Shown piece by piece: positions 1 to 9,343 of a stretch of 64,000 nucleotides of DNA; position 1 is the stretch's first letter; each line of letters opens with the position of its first letter. The notes under the pieces are model-generated. The model saw only the letters and a program-made list of their open reading frames with translations, had not been told where the DNA came from and ran no database searches. A program made the translations under genes and the position numbers. The DNA is from Rikenellaceae bacterium (lineage in GTDB: Bacteria > Bacteroidota > Bacteroidia > Bacteroidales > Rikenellaceae). The stretch covers positions 1 to 64,000 of the forward strand of contig SUZE01000008.1 of assembly GCA_015060075.1 (NCBI GenBank). Reading direction: 5' to 3'.

Positions 1-33
1 TCTCCTATGTAGAATTTCGTAATTTTCGTAAAA

Positions 34-57
34 ACTAACACTGAAAATCAGTGAGTT
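34..57. terminator. Small stem-loop at the window edge
   Basis: The perfect stem CACTGA-aaa-TCAGTG is extended by weaker outer pairing. It lies downstream of the GH57 gene and of whatever is beyond the window edge. There is no clear T-run, so it may be a processing or termination hairpin. A second, weaker 5-bp stem (CTAAC/GTTAG) lies at about 75-92, nearer the GH57 stop codon. Confidence 0.35.
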
Positions 58-137
58 AAAAATAAAGCCTGCCTAACAAAAAGGTTAGCCATTCTCTTTT
101 GTTGCAATGTGGCAGATACTCCCACCAACTCGCTATA

Positions 138-1343
138 TTACTTCTTGCGGCTCTTCTTTGCAGCCAATGCCTTCTCTACCTCAATCTGGAAGTCCGACAA
201 AACATTCATGTAGTTGATGAATGCCTCGTAAGACGAGCCATAAGGGTTGAAGTAAGAGTGAACATCGCCGTCCGAAAGCCACTTTGTTGCCATGTAGTAG
301 AAGTGGTCCGAAGTCTGCATGAAGTTCCATACGTACTCGTAGTCAGCACTCTTCAACGAACGAACCTTATCCTTCATTGCATACAACTTCGAGAATGCCT
401 CGTTCTGCAAGTCGTTGCCCAACCATGCGGTGATATCACGCTCCTCGTCTGCCCACGACATAACGTGAGGACAGTGAAGAACTGCAACAGGCTGATGCTC
501 GGCTGCAGTTTCGCTAACCGTTGCAAACTTCAAGTCACCACGCTTCAAAATTGCAGCCGGAAGATTCTTTACAAAATCGAAGATGCCGGTCGAAGCCTTC
601 TGGTGCTCACCGAAGGTCTCATAGTCCATAAAGAGGTTGATAACCTCGCCCTCCGACTCCGAAAGCCAAGCGGCATATTTGTCGGCTGTGAGTGGGTATT
701 CGTCCCAACCCTGATTCGAGAAACGGAATGCGATATCGTCCGAAAGTTTGTAGTTGCGGAGCAATAGACGAAGGCTCTGGTCAGCAGCACCTGCGTAGAC
801 GAAGTCAGGCGACTTCCAGCCGAGGATATGCTTTGCACCCTCTGCCAACATTGTCTTGAAACCGAGTTCGCCAACCATCTCGCCAATCTCGTCAGAGTAG
901 ATAAGCTCGGTGTTGCGGAATGCCTTTGGCTTAACGCCAAACTCAGCCTTCAACATTGCGGTATGCTTCTTTACTTGGTCTTTGAAGTCCTCCTTCGAAG
1001 AGAGGGCAGCCAACGAGTGCGAATAGGTCTCTGCCAACAACTCAACGCAGCCTGTATCTACCAAGGCACGGAACGACTCCAATACCTCAGGAGCATAAGC
1101 CTTGAACTGCTCAACAACTGTTCCGGTGAGCGAGAATGAGATGCGGAATGCACCCTTATTCTCCTTGATAAGTTTCAAGAGGAGAGCATTCATCGGCAAG
1201 TAGCACTCTCGTGCAATCTTCTGCATGATGGCACGGTTGGTCAAATCGTCAAGGTAGTTGTGGTCCTTGCCGATATGGAAAAAGCGGTAGGTTTTCAGTC
1301 GCCAAGGCTGATGTACCTGAAAATATAAACAAACTGTTTTCAT
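138..1343 (-). CDS. GH57 family alpha-amylase-like glycoside hydrolase
   Basis: This 401-aa protein probably cleaves or rearranges alpha-1,4-glucans in the cytoplasm, since no signal peptide is visible. GH57 motifs appear in order: HQP at residues 11-13, FRNTELIYSDE around the expected nucleophile Glu146, and MDYETFGEHQ around the expected acid/base Asp240. The protein ends in a lysine-rich tail (AAKKSRKK). It is the last gene of the glycogen operon, 33 bp downstream of the glycosyltransferase gene. The family is clear. The exact specificity (amylase, 4-alpha-glucanotransferase or branching) cannot be read from the sequence. Confidence 0.9.
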   Translation of the reverse strand: MKTVCLYFQVHQPWRLKTYRFFHIGKDHNYLDDLTNRAIMQKIARECYLPMNALLLKLIKENKGAFRISFSLTGTVVEQFKAYAPEVLESFRALVDTGCVELLAETYSHSLAALSSKEDFKDQVKKHTAMLKAEFGVKPKAFRNTELIYSDEIGEMVGELGFKTMLAEGAKHILGWKSPDFVYAGAADQSLRLLLRNYKLSDDIAFRFSNQGWDEYPLTADKYAAWLSESEGEVINLFMDYETFGEHQKASTGIFDFVKNLPAAILKRGDLKFATVSETAAEHQPVAVLHCPHVMSWADEERDITAWLGNDLQNEAFSKLYAMKDKVRSLKSADYEYVWNFMQTSDHFYYMATKWLSDGDVHSYFNPYGSSYEAFINYMNVLSDFQIEVEKALAAKKSRKK

Positions 1344-1376
1344 ATTTTTTATGTTTTTTTGTTTTTCTTATCTCCG

Positions 1377-2687
1377 TTATTTTGCCGATGCAATAGCATC
1401 TTCGTAAACCTGCTTAACCTTCTTGGCTGCATCGTTCCATTTGAGGTTGGTAACCTCTTCCAAGCCCTTCTGTGCAAACATCTTCGCAAGAGCCGGGTAG
1501 GTAATCAAACCATAGATAGCATCAGCCATCGCATCAACATCCCAATAATCAACCTTAACGGCGTAGTCCAACACTTCGGCTACACCCGACTGCTTCGAGA
1601 TAATCGAAGGGACATTGGCACGCATCGCCTCCAATGGCGAGATACCGAATGGCTCCGACACCGATGGCATGATATATACATCGGAGAGTTGGAACATCTT
1701 GTGAACATCATCGCCCTTCAAGAAGCCCGTAAAGTGGAAGCGGTCTGCAATGCCCAAGCGAGCCACACGGCGAATAACGTGGTTCATCATATCTCCCGAA
1801 CCTGCCATTACGAAACGCACGTTAGGAACTCGTTTCAAGACCTTTGCTGCCGCCTCAACGAAGTAATCAGGACCCTTTTGGAAAGTGATACGACCGAGGA
1901 ACGTAACTATTTTGTCGCTAACTCCGCGCTCAGGAACTTCGTTCTCATTCTCTGCAAAACGAACTGCGTTGTGTACGGTTACGACCTTCTCTGCCGGAAT
2001 GTTGTACTTCTCGATAACGATATTGCGAGTCAAGTTCGACACCGCAATAACTCTATCGGCAGCAGCCATACCTGCACGCTCAATCTCGTATACGCGAGTG
2101 TCGATATTGTCGCTTGACGAACGGTCAAACGATGTAGCGTGCATGTGAACTACCAGTGGCTTGCCCGATACACGCTTTGCTGCGATACCTGCAAAGTAAG
2201 TTAGCCAATCGTGTGCGTGGATAACATCAAATTGCCCCTCCAAATCCTTTGCTACCTGCGCAGCAACGATAGCGTAGCGAGCAACCTCTTCCATGAGATT
2301 TGCGCCATACTTTCCCGAGAAGGTGTAACGCTGACTCCAAATATCACTTGTCTCCCAACGCTTCTCTCCTGTCTTTACGAACTCATCATGATAGGTTTCA
2401 TAATCCTCCGGAGAGAGATAAGGAACAAGGTTGGAGTCGATGTGAATGAATGACATCTTGTCGATAATATCGGCAGCATCGGAACTAACTTTGCCGAATA
2501 CAGTCTCGACATCGCTCGCATTTACTACACGGATAAAACGCTCGTCCTCATCGCCCGAAGCACGAGGCATAACGAATGTAACATCTACATCGTTACGAGC
2601 CAATCCACGAGTCATTCCGTAACAGGCCGTGCCAAGTCCTCCTGCAATATGCGGAGGAAACTCCCAGCCAAACATTAATACCCTCAT
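1377..2687 (-). CDS. Glycosyltransferase (GT4/GT5-like), probable glycogen/starch synthase family
   Basis: This 436-aa GT-B fold enzyme is expected to transfer glucose from a nucleotide sugar to alpha-glucan. The N-terminal acceptor-side motif is HIAGGLGTACYG (residues 13-24). HAHDW follows near 155. The C-terminal donor domain has FLGRITFQKGPDYF and the E-x7-E motif SEPFGISPLEAM near 345. It lies 15 bp downstream of the debranching enzyme and 33 bp upstream of the GH57 gene, so it is almost certainly cotranscribed with both. The role in glycogen metabolism is inferred from context; donor and acceptor are not proven. Confidence 0.85.
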   Translation of the reverse strand: MRVLMFGWEFPPHIAGGLGTACYGMTRGLARNDVDVTFVMPRASGDEDERFIRVVNASDVETVFGKVSSDAADIIDKMSFIHIDSNLVPYLSPEDYETYHDEFVKTGEKRWETSDIWSQRYTFSGKYGANLMEEVARYAIVAAQVAKDLEGQFDVIHAHDWLTYFAGIAAKRVSGKPLVVHMHATSFDRSSSDNIDTRVYEIERAGMAAADRVIAVSNLTRNIVIEKYNIPAEKVVTVHNAVRFAENENEVPERGVSDKIVTFLGRITFQKGPDYFVEAAAKVLKRVPNVRFVMAGSGDMMNHVIRRVARLGIADRFHFTGFLKGDDVHKMFQLSDVYIMPSVSEPFGISPLEAMRANVPSIISKQSGVAEVLDYAVKVDYWDVDAMADAIYGLITYPALAKMFAQKGLEEVTNLKWNDAAKKVKQVYEDAIASAK

Positions 2688-2702
2688 ATTATCTATATTT
2701 TA

Positions 2703-4715
2703 TTATTTCTTAACACTCTTTTTTGCTGCTGTACGCTTTGCAGGGCGCTTTGCAGGACTCTTTGCGGCACGCTTTGTCTTTGCCTTATACTGCTCGATAA
2801 GCTGCTTGATATAGAGTACTCCTCCAACACTCCAAGCCTGCGAGATTGCTCCGCGTGGAGCAAATGGAGGATTTGCATCGTAGTACTCTGCCACCGAGCC
2901 AATGCAGTAAGTCTGAATATTGTCATCGAACGCTGCCAATATATCCTCGGCAATAGGCAAGAAACGCTCGCCATCAAGTTTCAAGGCGCACTCTACATAG
3001 AACATCAACGGCCATACCCAAACTGCGCCATTAGTTGCTGCCGCTTCCTGTTCGATTGGATTCTCCTTGTAGGTCGATTCGAACATTGGGTTGCGAGGTG
3101 ACAACGAACGCAATCCCGCAGGAGTGAGCAGGTGCTGACGAACAGTCATCAATACATTTACAATCTGTGCCTCGTCAAGCATTGTGTAGTCTAAACCACA
3201 AGCGATGATTTGGTTGCAACGGATATCATAATTTTTGCCGTGCATATCCACATAGTCGGCGAGGTATCCCTCCTCCGAGATGTAGAACATTTCGACAAAC
3301 GACTTCTGGATTTGAGCAGGAAGGGCTTTCCACTCCTTCTCAAACTCCTTGTCGCCCATCTTCTTTGCGAGAGCCAAAGCATACGACACGGCATTATACC
3401 ACAAGGCGTTTATCTCAACCGTATATCCGGCACGAGGCGTAACCGGCTGACCGTTCATCACGCAGTCCATCCAAGTCAAGGCTACACCATCACGCGCAGC
3501 CCAAATAAGGCCGTTGGTGTGCATTGCTACGCAACCTCCGAAGAAACCCTTGCGATATGCTGCCAAGATACTCTTCATTGCTGCGCCATACTTCTCCCAA
3601 ACAGCCTGTGCACCGATATGCTCTTCCAATCGTTGCAATGTCCAAAAGAACCAAAGCGGAGCGTCTGCTGCAACCTCTGCCGAAGCTGAGCCTGCGAAGT
3701 CGCCATTGTGCATATCGCCAACCATCGTATCGAGAACATCAATACAATCCTCCTTGTAGCCCTGCTCCAAAGTCAATCCCGGAAGCGAGATAAATGCTGA
3801 ACGACCGGCCTTGCCATACCAAGGGTATCCTGATATAACCTCTGTGCGATTGCCCGGACGGCGAATGATAAACTGACGAGCCGAGTGGTGCAAGCAACTC
3901 TCGAAGTCAATTTTGTGAGTACGGCGAGCAACAGAGGTCTCGTAAGCCTCCACGATAGCATCGCCCGAAGGCATCTCATCTACCGAAGCCGAGAAGATGA
4001 TGCTCTCACCCTTCTTGATATTCATCTCGAAGTAGCCCGTAGTGAGCAAATCCTCGTAACCCTCGTAGCCACGCTCAATCTCCTTCTGGTACTCGAAGTC
4101 GTAGTACCAATCCGGAGCAGGAACGAATTTGGCATCAGCCTTTGACAGCTGCATGTGCAACCAAGGGAATCCGTCATAAAGACGATTCTTTACTCCATTT
4201 GTAACCGGGTAGGAACGGACATTGGCATACATGTTGGCCTTCGATAGTTCGTGCTTGTTGCGGAATGCGAGGAATGGGCGCAAACGGAGTGTAGTATCGG
4301 AGTGAGCATCAACAAGCGTATAGCGAATCATCATCTGCGTACGCTTGTGAATCCAGAGAATCTCCTTGCGAAGAATCACTCCTCCGACACGGTAAGTAAT
4401 GGTTGGACACGGAGTATACTCGAAGTCGGTGATATACTTGTGTCCGCGAGGCTCATATACACCACGGAAGCGGTGAAGAGCCAAGTTGAATGACTGGTCG
4501 TGCTGTACAATGGTTTCGTCTAATGACGAGAGCAGCACATAAGCATTGTTGCTCGAATCAATCGGGGCAACAATAAGACCATGGTACTTGCGAGTATTGC
4601 AACCAACGATGGTGGTGCTCATATAACCGCCACGGCGGTCGGTAGCCAACATCTCACGTTGCAACGAATACTCCAAGTTGCCAAGTTCTTGTTTGTCAAA
4701 TTTTAATCCCGGCAT
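2703..4715 (-). CDS. Amylo-alpha-1,6-glucosidase / glycogen debranching enzyme (GDE type)
   Basis: This 670-aa protein has the two-part bacterial/archaeal debranching layout: an N-terminal beta-rich GDE_N domain (about residues 15-240) and a C-terminal (alpha/alpha)6 domain (about 270-640) containing EINALWYNAVSYALALAKK and GAVWVWPLMFYV. It should remove alpha-1,6 branches during glycogen turnover. Two oddities stand out. The region near residue 300 reads GRSAFISLPGL, where relatives usually have GRDT. The last 27 residues form an Ala/Lys/Pro tail resembling histone H1 (KAKTKRAAKSPAKRPAKRTA and onward). It is the second gene of the operon. Confidence 0.88.
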   Translation of the reverse strand: MPGLKFDKQELGNLEYSLQREMLATDRRGGYMSTTIVGCNTRKYHGLIVAPIDSSNNAYVLLSSLDETIVQHDQSFNLALHRFRGVYEPRGHKYITDFEYTPCPTITYRVGGVILRKEILWIHKRTQMMIRYTLVDAHSDTTLRLRPFLAFRNKHELSKANMYANVRSYPVTNGVKNRLYDGFPWLHMQLSKADAKFVPAPDWYYDFEYQKEIERGYEGYEDLLTTGYFEMNIKKGESIIFSASVDEMPSGDAIVEAYETSVARRTHKIDFESCLHHSARQFIIRRPGNRTEVISGYPWYGKAGRSAFISLPGLTLEQGYKEDCIDVLDTMVGDMHNGDFAGSASAEVAADAPLWFFWTLQRLEEHIGAQAVWEKYGAAMKSILAAYRKGFFGGCVAMHTNGLIWAARDGVALTWMDCVMNGQPVTPRAGYTVEINALWYNAVSYALALAKKMGDKEFEKEWKALPAQIQKSFVEMFYISEEGYLADYVDMHGKNYDIRCNQIIACGLDYTMLDEAQIVNVLMTVRQHLLTPAGLRSLSPRNPMFESTYKENPIEQEAAATNGAVWVWPLMFYVECALKLDGERFLPIAEDILAAFDDNIQTYCIGSVAEYYDANPPFAPRGAISQAWSVGGVLYIKQLIEQYKAKTKRAAKSPAKRPAKRTAAKKSVKK

Positions 4716-4874
4716 AATAGTATATGGTAATTTTGTTATTCTGTTTCGTAAAGTTAATAAAAATTTCGGCTAATTGTTCTCTAAAAATTGAATATTTTTA
4801 CAAAATAGCCGTTTTATGTCACTTTTTTATTGAAAATACAACAGCTTTATGTCTGTTTTTGTTACCACACACCA

Positions 4875-4907
4875 AATACTGCCGAGCATTCGGTGCTCAA
4901 CAGTATT
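4875..4907. other. Intergenic stem-loop in the glycogen operon
   Basis: Arms AATACTG and CAGTATT flank an inner stem GAGCA/TGCTC with loop ttcgg. It lies in the 234-bp gap between the synthase-phosphorylase gene and the debranching gene. No U-tract follows on either strand, so it could be an mRNA-stabilising or processing hairpin rather than a terminator. The rest of the gap is AT-rich, and I see no gene in it. Confidence 0.5.
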
Positions 4908-4949
4908 GATGTATGAACCCTTTTGGCTATTAGCCCAACAGGTAAATCG

Positions 4950-7900
4950 TTATGCCCACTTAACGAGAGCGAAGTCCATTCTGTATGGCAACTTCTCGTT
5001 CTTAGGATATACACGCAAAGCGAGGTCAAATGCACCGGTGCGATTTGGAACAACATCGAGCATATAGGTAGCCGTAGTTCCCTCTCTCTTAACGAGCTGC
5101 AACTGCTCAACAAGTGTTACATCAGGTGCCTGCTGACCAACCATCTGCTTTGCAACAACGAGCTCTACGCCAATCTCCTCAGGCGAGAGTGTTGCAACAT
5201 CGAGTTTAACCTCGAAGTGGTACTTTTCGCCGAGCATCATCGACTCCTTGTCTACACGAACACGCTGCGAATCGAGAATCTTTACGCTATCCCAAGCAGC
5301 CGAAACCTTGCGCTTCCAAGCAGCAATTTCACGGGCAAGGATATAGTTGTTCGATACGAGTTCCTTCTTACGAGCAGCCAACTTGTTGTAGAAACGCTCC
5401 TCGTAGTCGATGAGCATACGGTTTGTGGTGAAGTTCGATGCGATATCCGAGATACACTTCTTAATCGAAGCAACCCAATCGGTTGGGATACCCTTCTCGT
5501 TACGAGCATAATACTTAGGTGCAATCTGCTCCTCGATAGTGGTATAAATCATCTCGGCATCGAGTTCGTCTTGGTGACCTTGGTCGGCAAAGGTGCGCTC
5601 CATAGGGAGGGCCCAACCGCCATTCTCCTTGTAGCCCTCAACCCACCAGCCATCGAGTACCGAGAACTGCATAACACCATTCATTACACACTTTTCGCCC
5701 GAAGTACCCGAAGCCTCCAATGGGCGGGTTGGGGTATTCAACCATACATCGACACCCTGAACCATACGGCGAGCCAACTCCATATCGTAGTTCTGCAAGA
5801 AGATAATCTTACCTACGAACTCCGGCATCAACGATACCTCAACGATACGCTTAATCAAATCTTGTCCCGGCTTATCGGCTGGGTGAGCCTTACCTGCAAA
5901 GATGAACTGCACAGGGCGCTGCTTGTTGTTTACGATAGCCGACAGACGCTCCAAGTTCGAGAAGAGGAGGTATGCACGCTTGTAAGTAGCGAAGCGGCGT
6001 GCGAAACCGATAGTCAAGACCTCAGGCTTGATGCGGTCTGCCACCTGTACCATCTGGCTTGGGCGGTCGAAACGTACCTGTGTAGGGTCTGTATAGCGGC
6101 GCTTGATAGTCTTGATAAGTCGCTGTTTGAGGAACATACGCTCGTTCCACAACTCCTCGTCAGGAATATTGTAGACCTTCTGCCACTCAGGGATATTATA
6201 GGTGTGTCCATCGAATCCGTTAGGGAAGTAACGCGAGTAGAGTCGGCGCATGTTCGATGCAGTCCAAGTTGGGAAGTGAACACCATTTGTTACATAGCCG
6301 ATGTGCAACTCCTTCTTGAAGTATCCAGGCCACATATTACCGAGAATATCCTTCGACACCTCACCGTGTAACCACGATACACCATTAACCTCCTGCGAAA
6401 GGTTGCAAGCGAGTACCGACATCGAGAAACGCTCGTTCGGGTCGTTCGGATTAACCTTACCGAGGTTGATGTATTGGTCCCAAGTGATGCCGAGTGCATC
6501 AGGATAGTGTGACATATATTGACGAATCATCGACTCAGGGAATGCATCGTGTCCCGCAGGAACAGGGGTGTGAGTTGTAAAGAGCGAAGACGAACGCACA
6601 ACCTCCAACGCCTCCGAGAACGAGAGCTTCTTACGTGACATCAAGTTGCGAACACGCTCTACGCCGATAAATGCAGCGTGTCCCTCGTTGCAGTGGTAAA
6701 CCTCCTGCTTGATACCCATCTTGTTGAGGGCACGAATACCGCCGATACCGAGCAAAATCTCCTGCTTCAAGCGGTTCTCCCAATCACCACCATAGAGGTA
6801 GTGAGTTACCTGACGGTCCTCCTCCAAGTTAGCCTCATAGTCAGCGTCCAGCAGGTACAATGGGGTACGACCAACCTGACAACGCCATACACGAGCGCTC
6901 AAAGTACGACCAGGCAATGCTACCTGGGTAGTTACCCACGAGCCGTCCTCCTCACGAACAGGCATGATTGGCAACTTGAAGAAGTTTTGTGCCTCGTATG
7001 TCGCCTCCTGCGCACCCTGTGCCGAAAGACGCTGTGTGAAGTATCCGTAGCGATACAAAAGACCTACGGCTACCATAGGGATATTTCTGTCGGAAGCCTC
7101 CTTCAAGTAGTCACCTGCCAAGATACCAAGACCTCCCGAGTAAATCTTCAACGAGTGGTGCAGACCATACTCCATCGAGAAGTATGCAATCTTTGGTGCC
7201 TTAACGCTTGGTTTCTCGTTCATGTACTCCTGGAACTGTGCATACACTGCGTCCATGCGAGCGAGGAAAGCCTCATCCTTCTCAATCTCAGAAAGGCGGT
7301 CCATCGACAACTTGTCGAGCAATGCGATAGGGTTTCTATCCACCTCAACCCACAACTCCTTGTCGATAGCCTCGAACAAATCGCGAGCGCCGAGTGTCCA
7401 ACTCCACCACAAGTTACGCGACAACTCTTCAAGTGGACGCAGACGTGCAGGCAAAGACTTCTCAACCATTACACGCTGCCAATTAGGACGCTCAACAAAC
7501 AACTGCTGACGCACGAAGTTAATCTGCTCGTGCGATGCACCACCGTCACCCATAACGGCACGGTTGGTGCGGGCTATGCAACTCTCGATAGCGCAGTCGT
7601 AAGCCTTGCGATAGTATGCGAATAGGTTTTCCCAAAGTGCCACCTTCGACATCTCGAATGCTGCTTTGCGTACAGCCTTAACTTCTTTATCCGAGAGTGC
7701 AAGGAAGCGGAGTACTGCATCTGCAACAGAAGCCACAGCCTCGGCATTGTTGCTATCGTTGCGCTCCACAACCACTACGCCATTGTTCTGCTCCTGCTCT
7801 GCTGCCCAAACTCCGAAACCTGCCAAAGTTGTTGTGATGGTAGGTACCGAGAATGCGATTGATTCGAGTGGAGTATAGCCCCAAGGCTCGTAGTACGATG

Positions 7901-9200
7901 GGTAGATGGTCAAATCCATACCTACGAGCAACTCGTAGTAACTCTTGTTGAAGATGCCATCGTTTTGGTTAAGGTATGTAGGAACGAAGATAACCTTTAC
8001 CTTCGACTCTGCACGGTCAAGTACGCTGCCGTTGATTGCATTTGCTATCTGGTCCCAAGAGGTGTTTTCGAGGACATGAGTCGAGTAGCGATACTGCGAA
8101 GCGTCAATTGCCTGCGACTTGTCCTGCAAGTGAGCCTGCAAGTCGTGGCGTGCGCCGAGGTTTGCAGCAGGCACTGTTACATATGCCAACACTTCACGGT
8201 CGAGCTTGCCCGATGTTTCGAGCGCCTTCAACGCATCGAAGAAGATATCCAAACCCTTGTTGTGGAACTCGTAGCGACCACTTGTGCCGATGATGAACGG
8301 CTCCTTCTCGAACTTATGCGAGAGGCAAGCCTCGGCAACCTCAATCATCGCCTTGCGAGCCTCCTTGCGCTTAGCATCGTACTCCTTGCCTGTCCAAACA
8401 AAGTCGTTCTCAAAACCATTAGGGGTTACAACATCAACTTCCTTTCCGAGCAAGTGAGCACACTCACGAGCCGTAATATCGCTCACCGAAAGGAATGCAT
8501 CGTGATTCTTTGCACCCTGCTTCTCAATCGAATGTTTTGCAACAACATTGAACTGACGAGCCAAATCGTCAGCGTTGAACTGCTCCAAGTTTCCGTAGAG
8601 CGGAAGGTTGTTTCCTGCAATGCAACGGCCCATAACTGTTGCATGGGTGCTCATTACGGTTGCAATGTATGGCGAGTGCTTGCGCAAATAAAGACCACCC
8701 GAGCATGTCATCCACTCGTGGAAGTGAGCCACAGCCTTCTCGGTAGTAGCGCAGAAAGTATCCACATACGATTCGATAACCTTACCTGCCAAGTAACCGA
8801 ACAATACAGGCTCAACATAGTCCCATTGTCCCGAGATAGAGTCTACACCATAAGTCTCCCACAACTCCTTCAATACCTCGTCTTTGTTCGAGAAGAGGGT
8901 TGTGAAGTCGATAAGAATTGCGATAGGGTTACCGCATACATTCCAACGACCGATACGAACACGAATGCCATCGTTGTAGAGTGTCTGACGCCATGTTTTC
9001 ATCAACATTGGGTCCTCCACGAACTCCGAGACCTCGCTGTCCTGCGAAAAATCGGGACCGATAGTGATATATCTCTCGCCCATTTGCTTCGTAACGGTCA
9101 GAGCCTTTGTTGCCAATACGGTGTGAATGCCACCAACCTTGTTACATACCTCCCAGCTGACCTCAAAGAGAACATCCGGATTAAATTTTACTTCACTCAT
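4950..9200 (-). CDS. Fused GT3 glycogen synthase and GT35 alpha-glucan phosphorylase
   Basis: This 1416-aa two-enzyme polypeptide opens with a GT3 (eukaryote-like) glycogen synthase, residues 1 to about 555: EVSWEVCNKVGGIHTV near 13-28, TSGRYEFHNKGLDIF, and the E-x7-E motif in YYEPWGYTPLES. From about 580 it is an alpha-glucan phosphorylase with the DUF3417 N-terminal part (RPLEELSRNLWWSW) and the pyridoxal-phosphate loop GTSGEKCVMNG, with expected cofactor Lys1170. One chain can therefore extend glycogen and release glucose-1-phosphate. It is the first gene of the operon and has a well-formed promoter at 9241-9271. The reading frame is intact throughout. Confidence 0.92.
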   Translation of the reverse strand: MSEVKFNPDVLFEVSWEVCNKVGGIHTVLATKALTVTKQMGERYITIGPDFSQDSEVSEFVEDPMLMKTWRQTLYNDGIRVRIGRWNVCGNPIAILIDFTTLFSNKDEVLKELWETYGVDSISGQWDYVEPVLFGYLAGKVIESYVDTFCATTEKAVAHFHEWMTCSGGLYLRKHSPYIATVMSTHATVMGRCIAGNNLPLYGNLEQFNADDLARQFNVVAKHSIEKQGAKNHDAFLSVSDITARECAHLLGKEVDVVTPNGFENDFVWTGKEYDAKRKEARKAMIEVAEACLSHKFEKEPFIIGTSGRYEFHNKGLDIFFDALKALETSGKLDREVLAYVTVPAANLGARHDLQAHLQDKSQAIDASQYRYSTHVLENTSWDQIANAINGSVLDRAESKVKVIFVPTYLNQNDGIFNKSYYELLVGMDLTIYPSYYEPWGYTPLESIAFSVPTITTTLAGFGVWAAEQEQNNGVVVVERNDSNNAEAVASVADAVLRFLALSDKEVKAVRKAAFEMSKVALWENLFAYYRKAYDCAIESCIARTNRAVMGDGGASHEQINFVRQQLFVERPNWQRVMVEKSLPARLRPLEELSRNLWWSWTLGARDLFEAIDKELWVEVDRNPIALLDKLSMDRLSEIEKDEAFLARMDAVYAQFQEYMNEKPSVKAPKIAYFSMEYGLHHSLKIYSGGLGILAGDYLKEASDRNIPMVAVGLLYRYGYFTQRLSAQGAQEATYEAQNFFKLPIMPVREEDGSWVTTQVALPGRTLSARVWRCQVGRTPLYLLDADYEANLEEDRQVTHYLYGGDWENRLKQEILLGIGGIRALNKMGIKQEVYHCNEGHAAFIGVERVRNLMSRKKLSFSEALEVVRSSSLFTTHTPVPAGHDAFPESMIRQYMSHYPDALGITWDQYINLGKVNPNDPNERFSMSVLACNLSQEVNGVSWLHGEVSKDILGNMWPGYFKKELHIGYVTNGVHFPTWTASNMRRLYSRYFPNGFDGHTYNIPEWQKVYNIPDEELWNERMFLKQRLIKTIKRRYTDPTQVRFDRPSQMVQVADRIKPEVLTIGFARRFATYKRAYLLFSNLERLSAIVNNKQRPVQFIFAGKAHPADKPGQDLIKRIVEVSLMPEFVGKIIFLQNYDMELARRMVQGVDVWLNTPTRPLEASGTSGEKCVMNGVMQFSVLDGWWVEGYKENGGWALPMERTFADQGHQDELDAEMIYTTIEEQIAPKYYARNEKGIPTDWVASIKKCISDIASNFTTNRMLIDYEERFYNKLAARKKELVSNNYILAREIAAWKRKVSAAWDSVKILDSQRVRVDKESMMLGEKYHFEVKLDVATLSPEEIGVELVVAKQMVGQQAPDVTLVEQLQLVKREGTTATYMLDVVPNRTGAFDLALRVYPKNEKLPYRMDFALVKWA

Positions 9201-9240
9201 AATTATCTGATAATTTGTTGATTGTTTCCAAATTTTGCTG

Positions 9241-9271
9241 CAAAGATACGACTATAAAATTATAAAACCAA
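9241..9271 (-). promoter_or_regulatory. Bacteroidota promoter for the glycogen operon
   Basis: On the minus strand, TTG (9271-9269) lies 20 nt from TATCTTTG (9248-9241), matching the -33/-7 consensus. The predicted start leaves a leader of about 37 nt before the ATG at 9200. Confidence 0.75.
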
Positions 9272-9316
9272 GTATTTATTAAAATTTTTTAATAATTTAT
9301 ACCAATATATATAATA

Positions 9317-9343
9317 AGGCTCTCTACAACTCGATTAGAGCCT
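9317..9343 (-). terminator. Probable hemW terminator overlapping its stop codon
   Basis: The 7-bp stem AGGCTCT/AGAGCCT spans the TAG stop of hemW. On the minus strand it is followed by TTATTATATATA, a weak U-rich tract. Confidence 0.5.

Noticed and set aside
4923..6371. Long plus-strand open frame (482 codons) opposite the phosphorylase, and similar ones such as 7965-9221
   Set aside because: They are antisense shadows of the strongly supported minus-strand fusion gene; their translations have no recognisable domains and no promoter.
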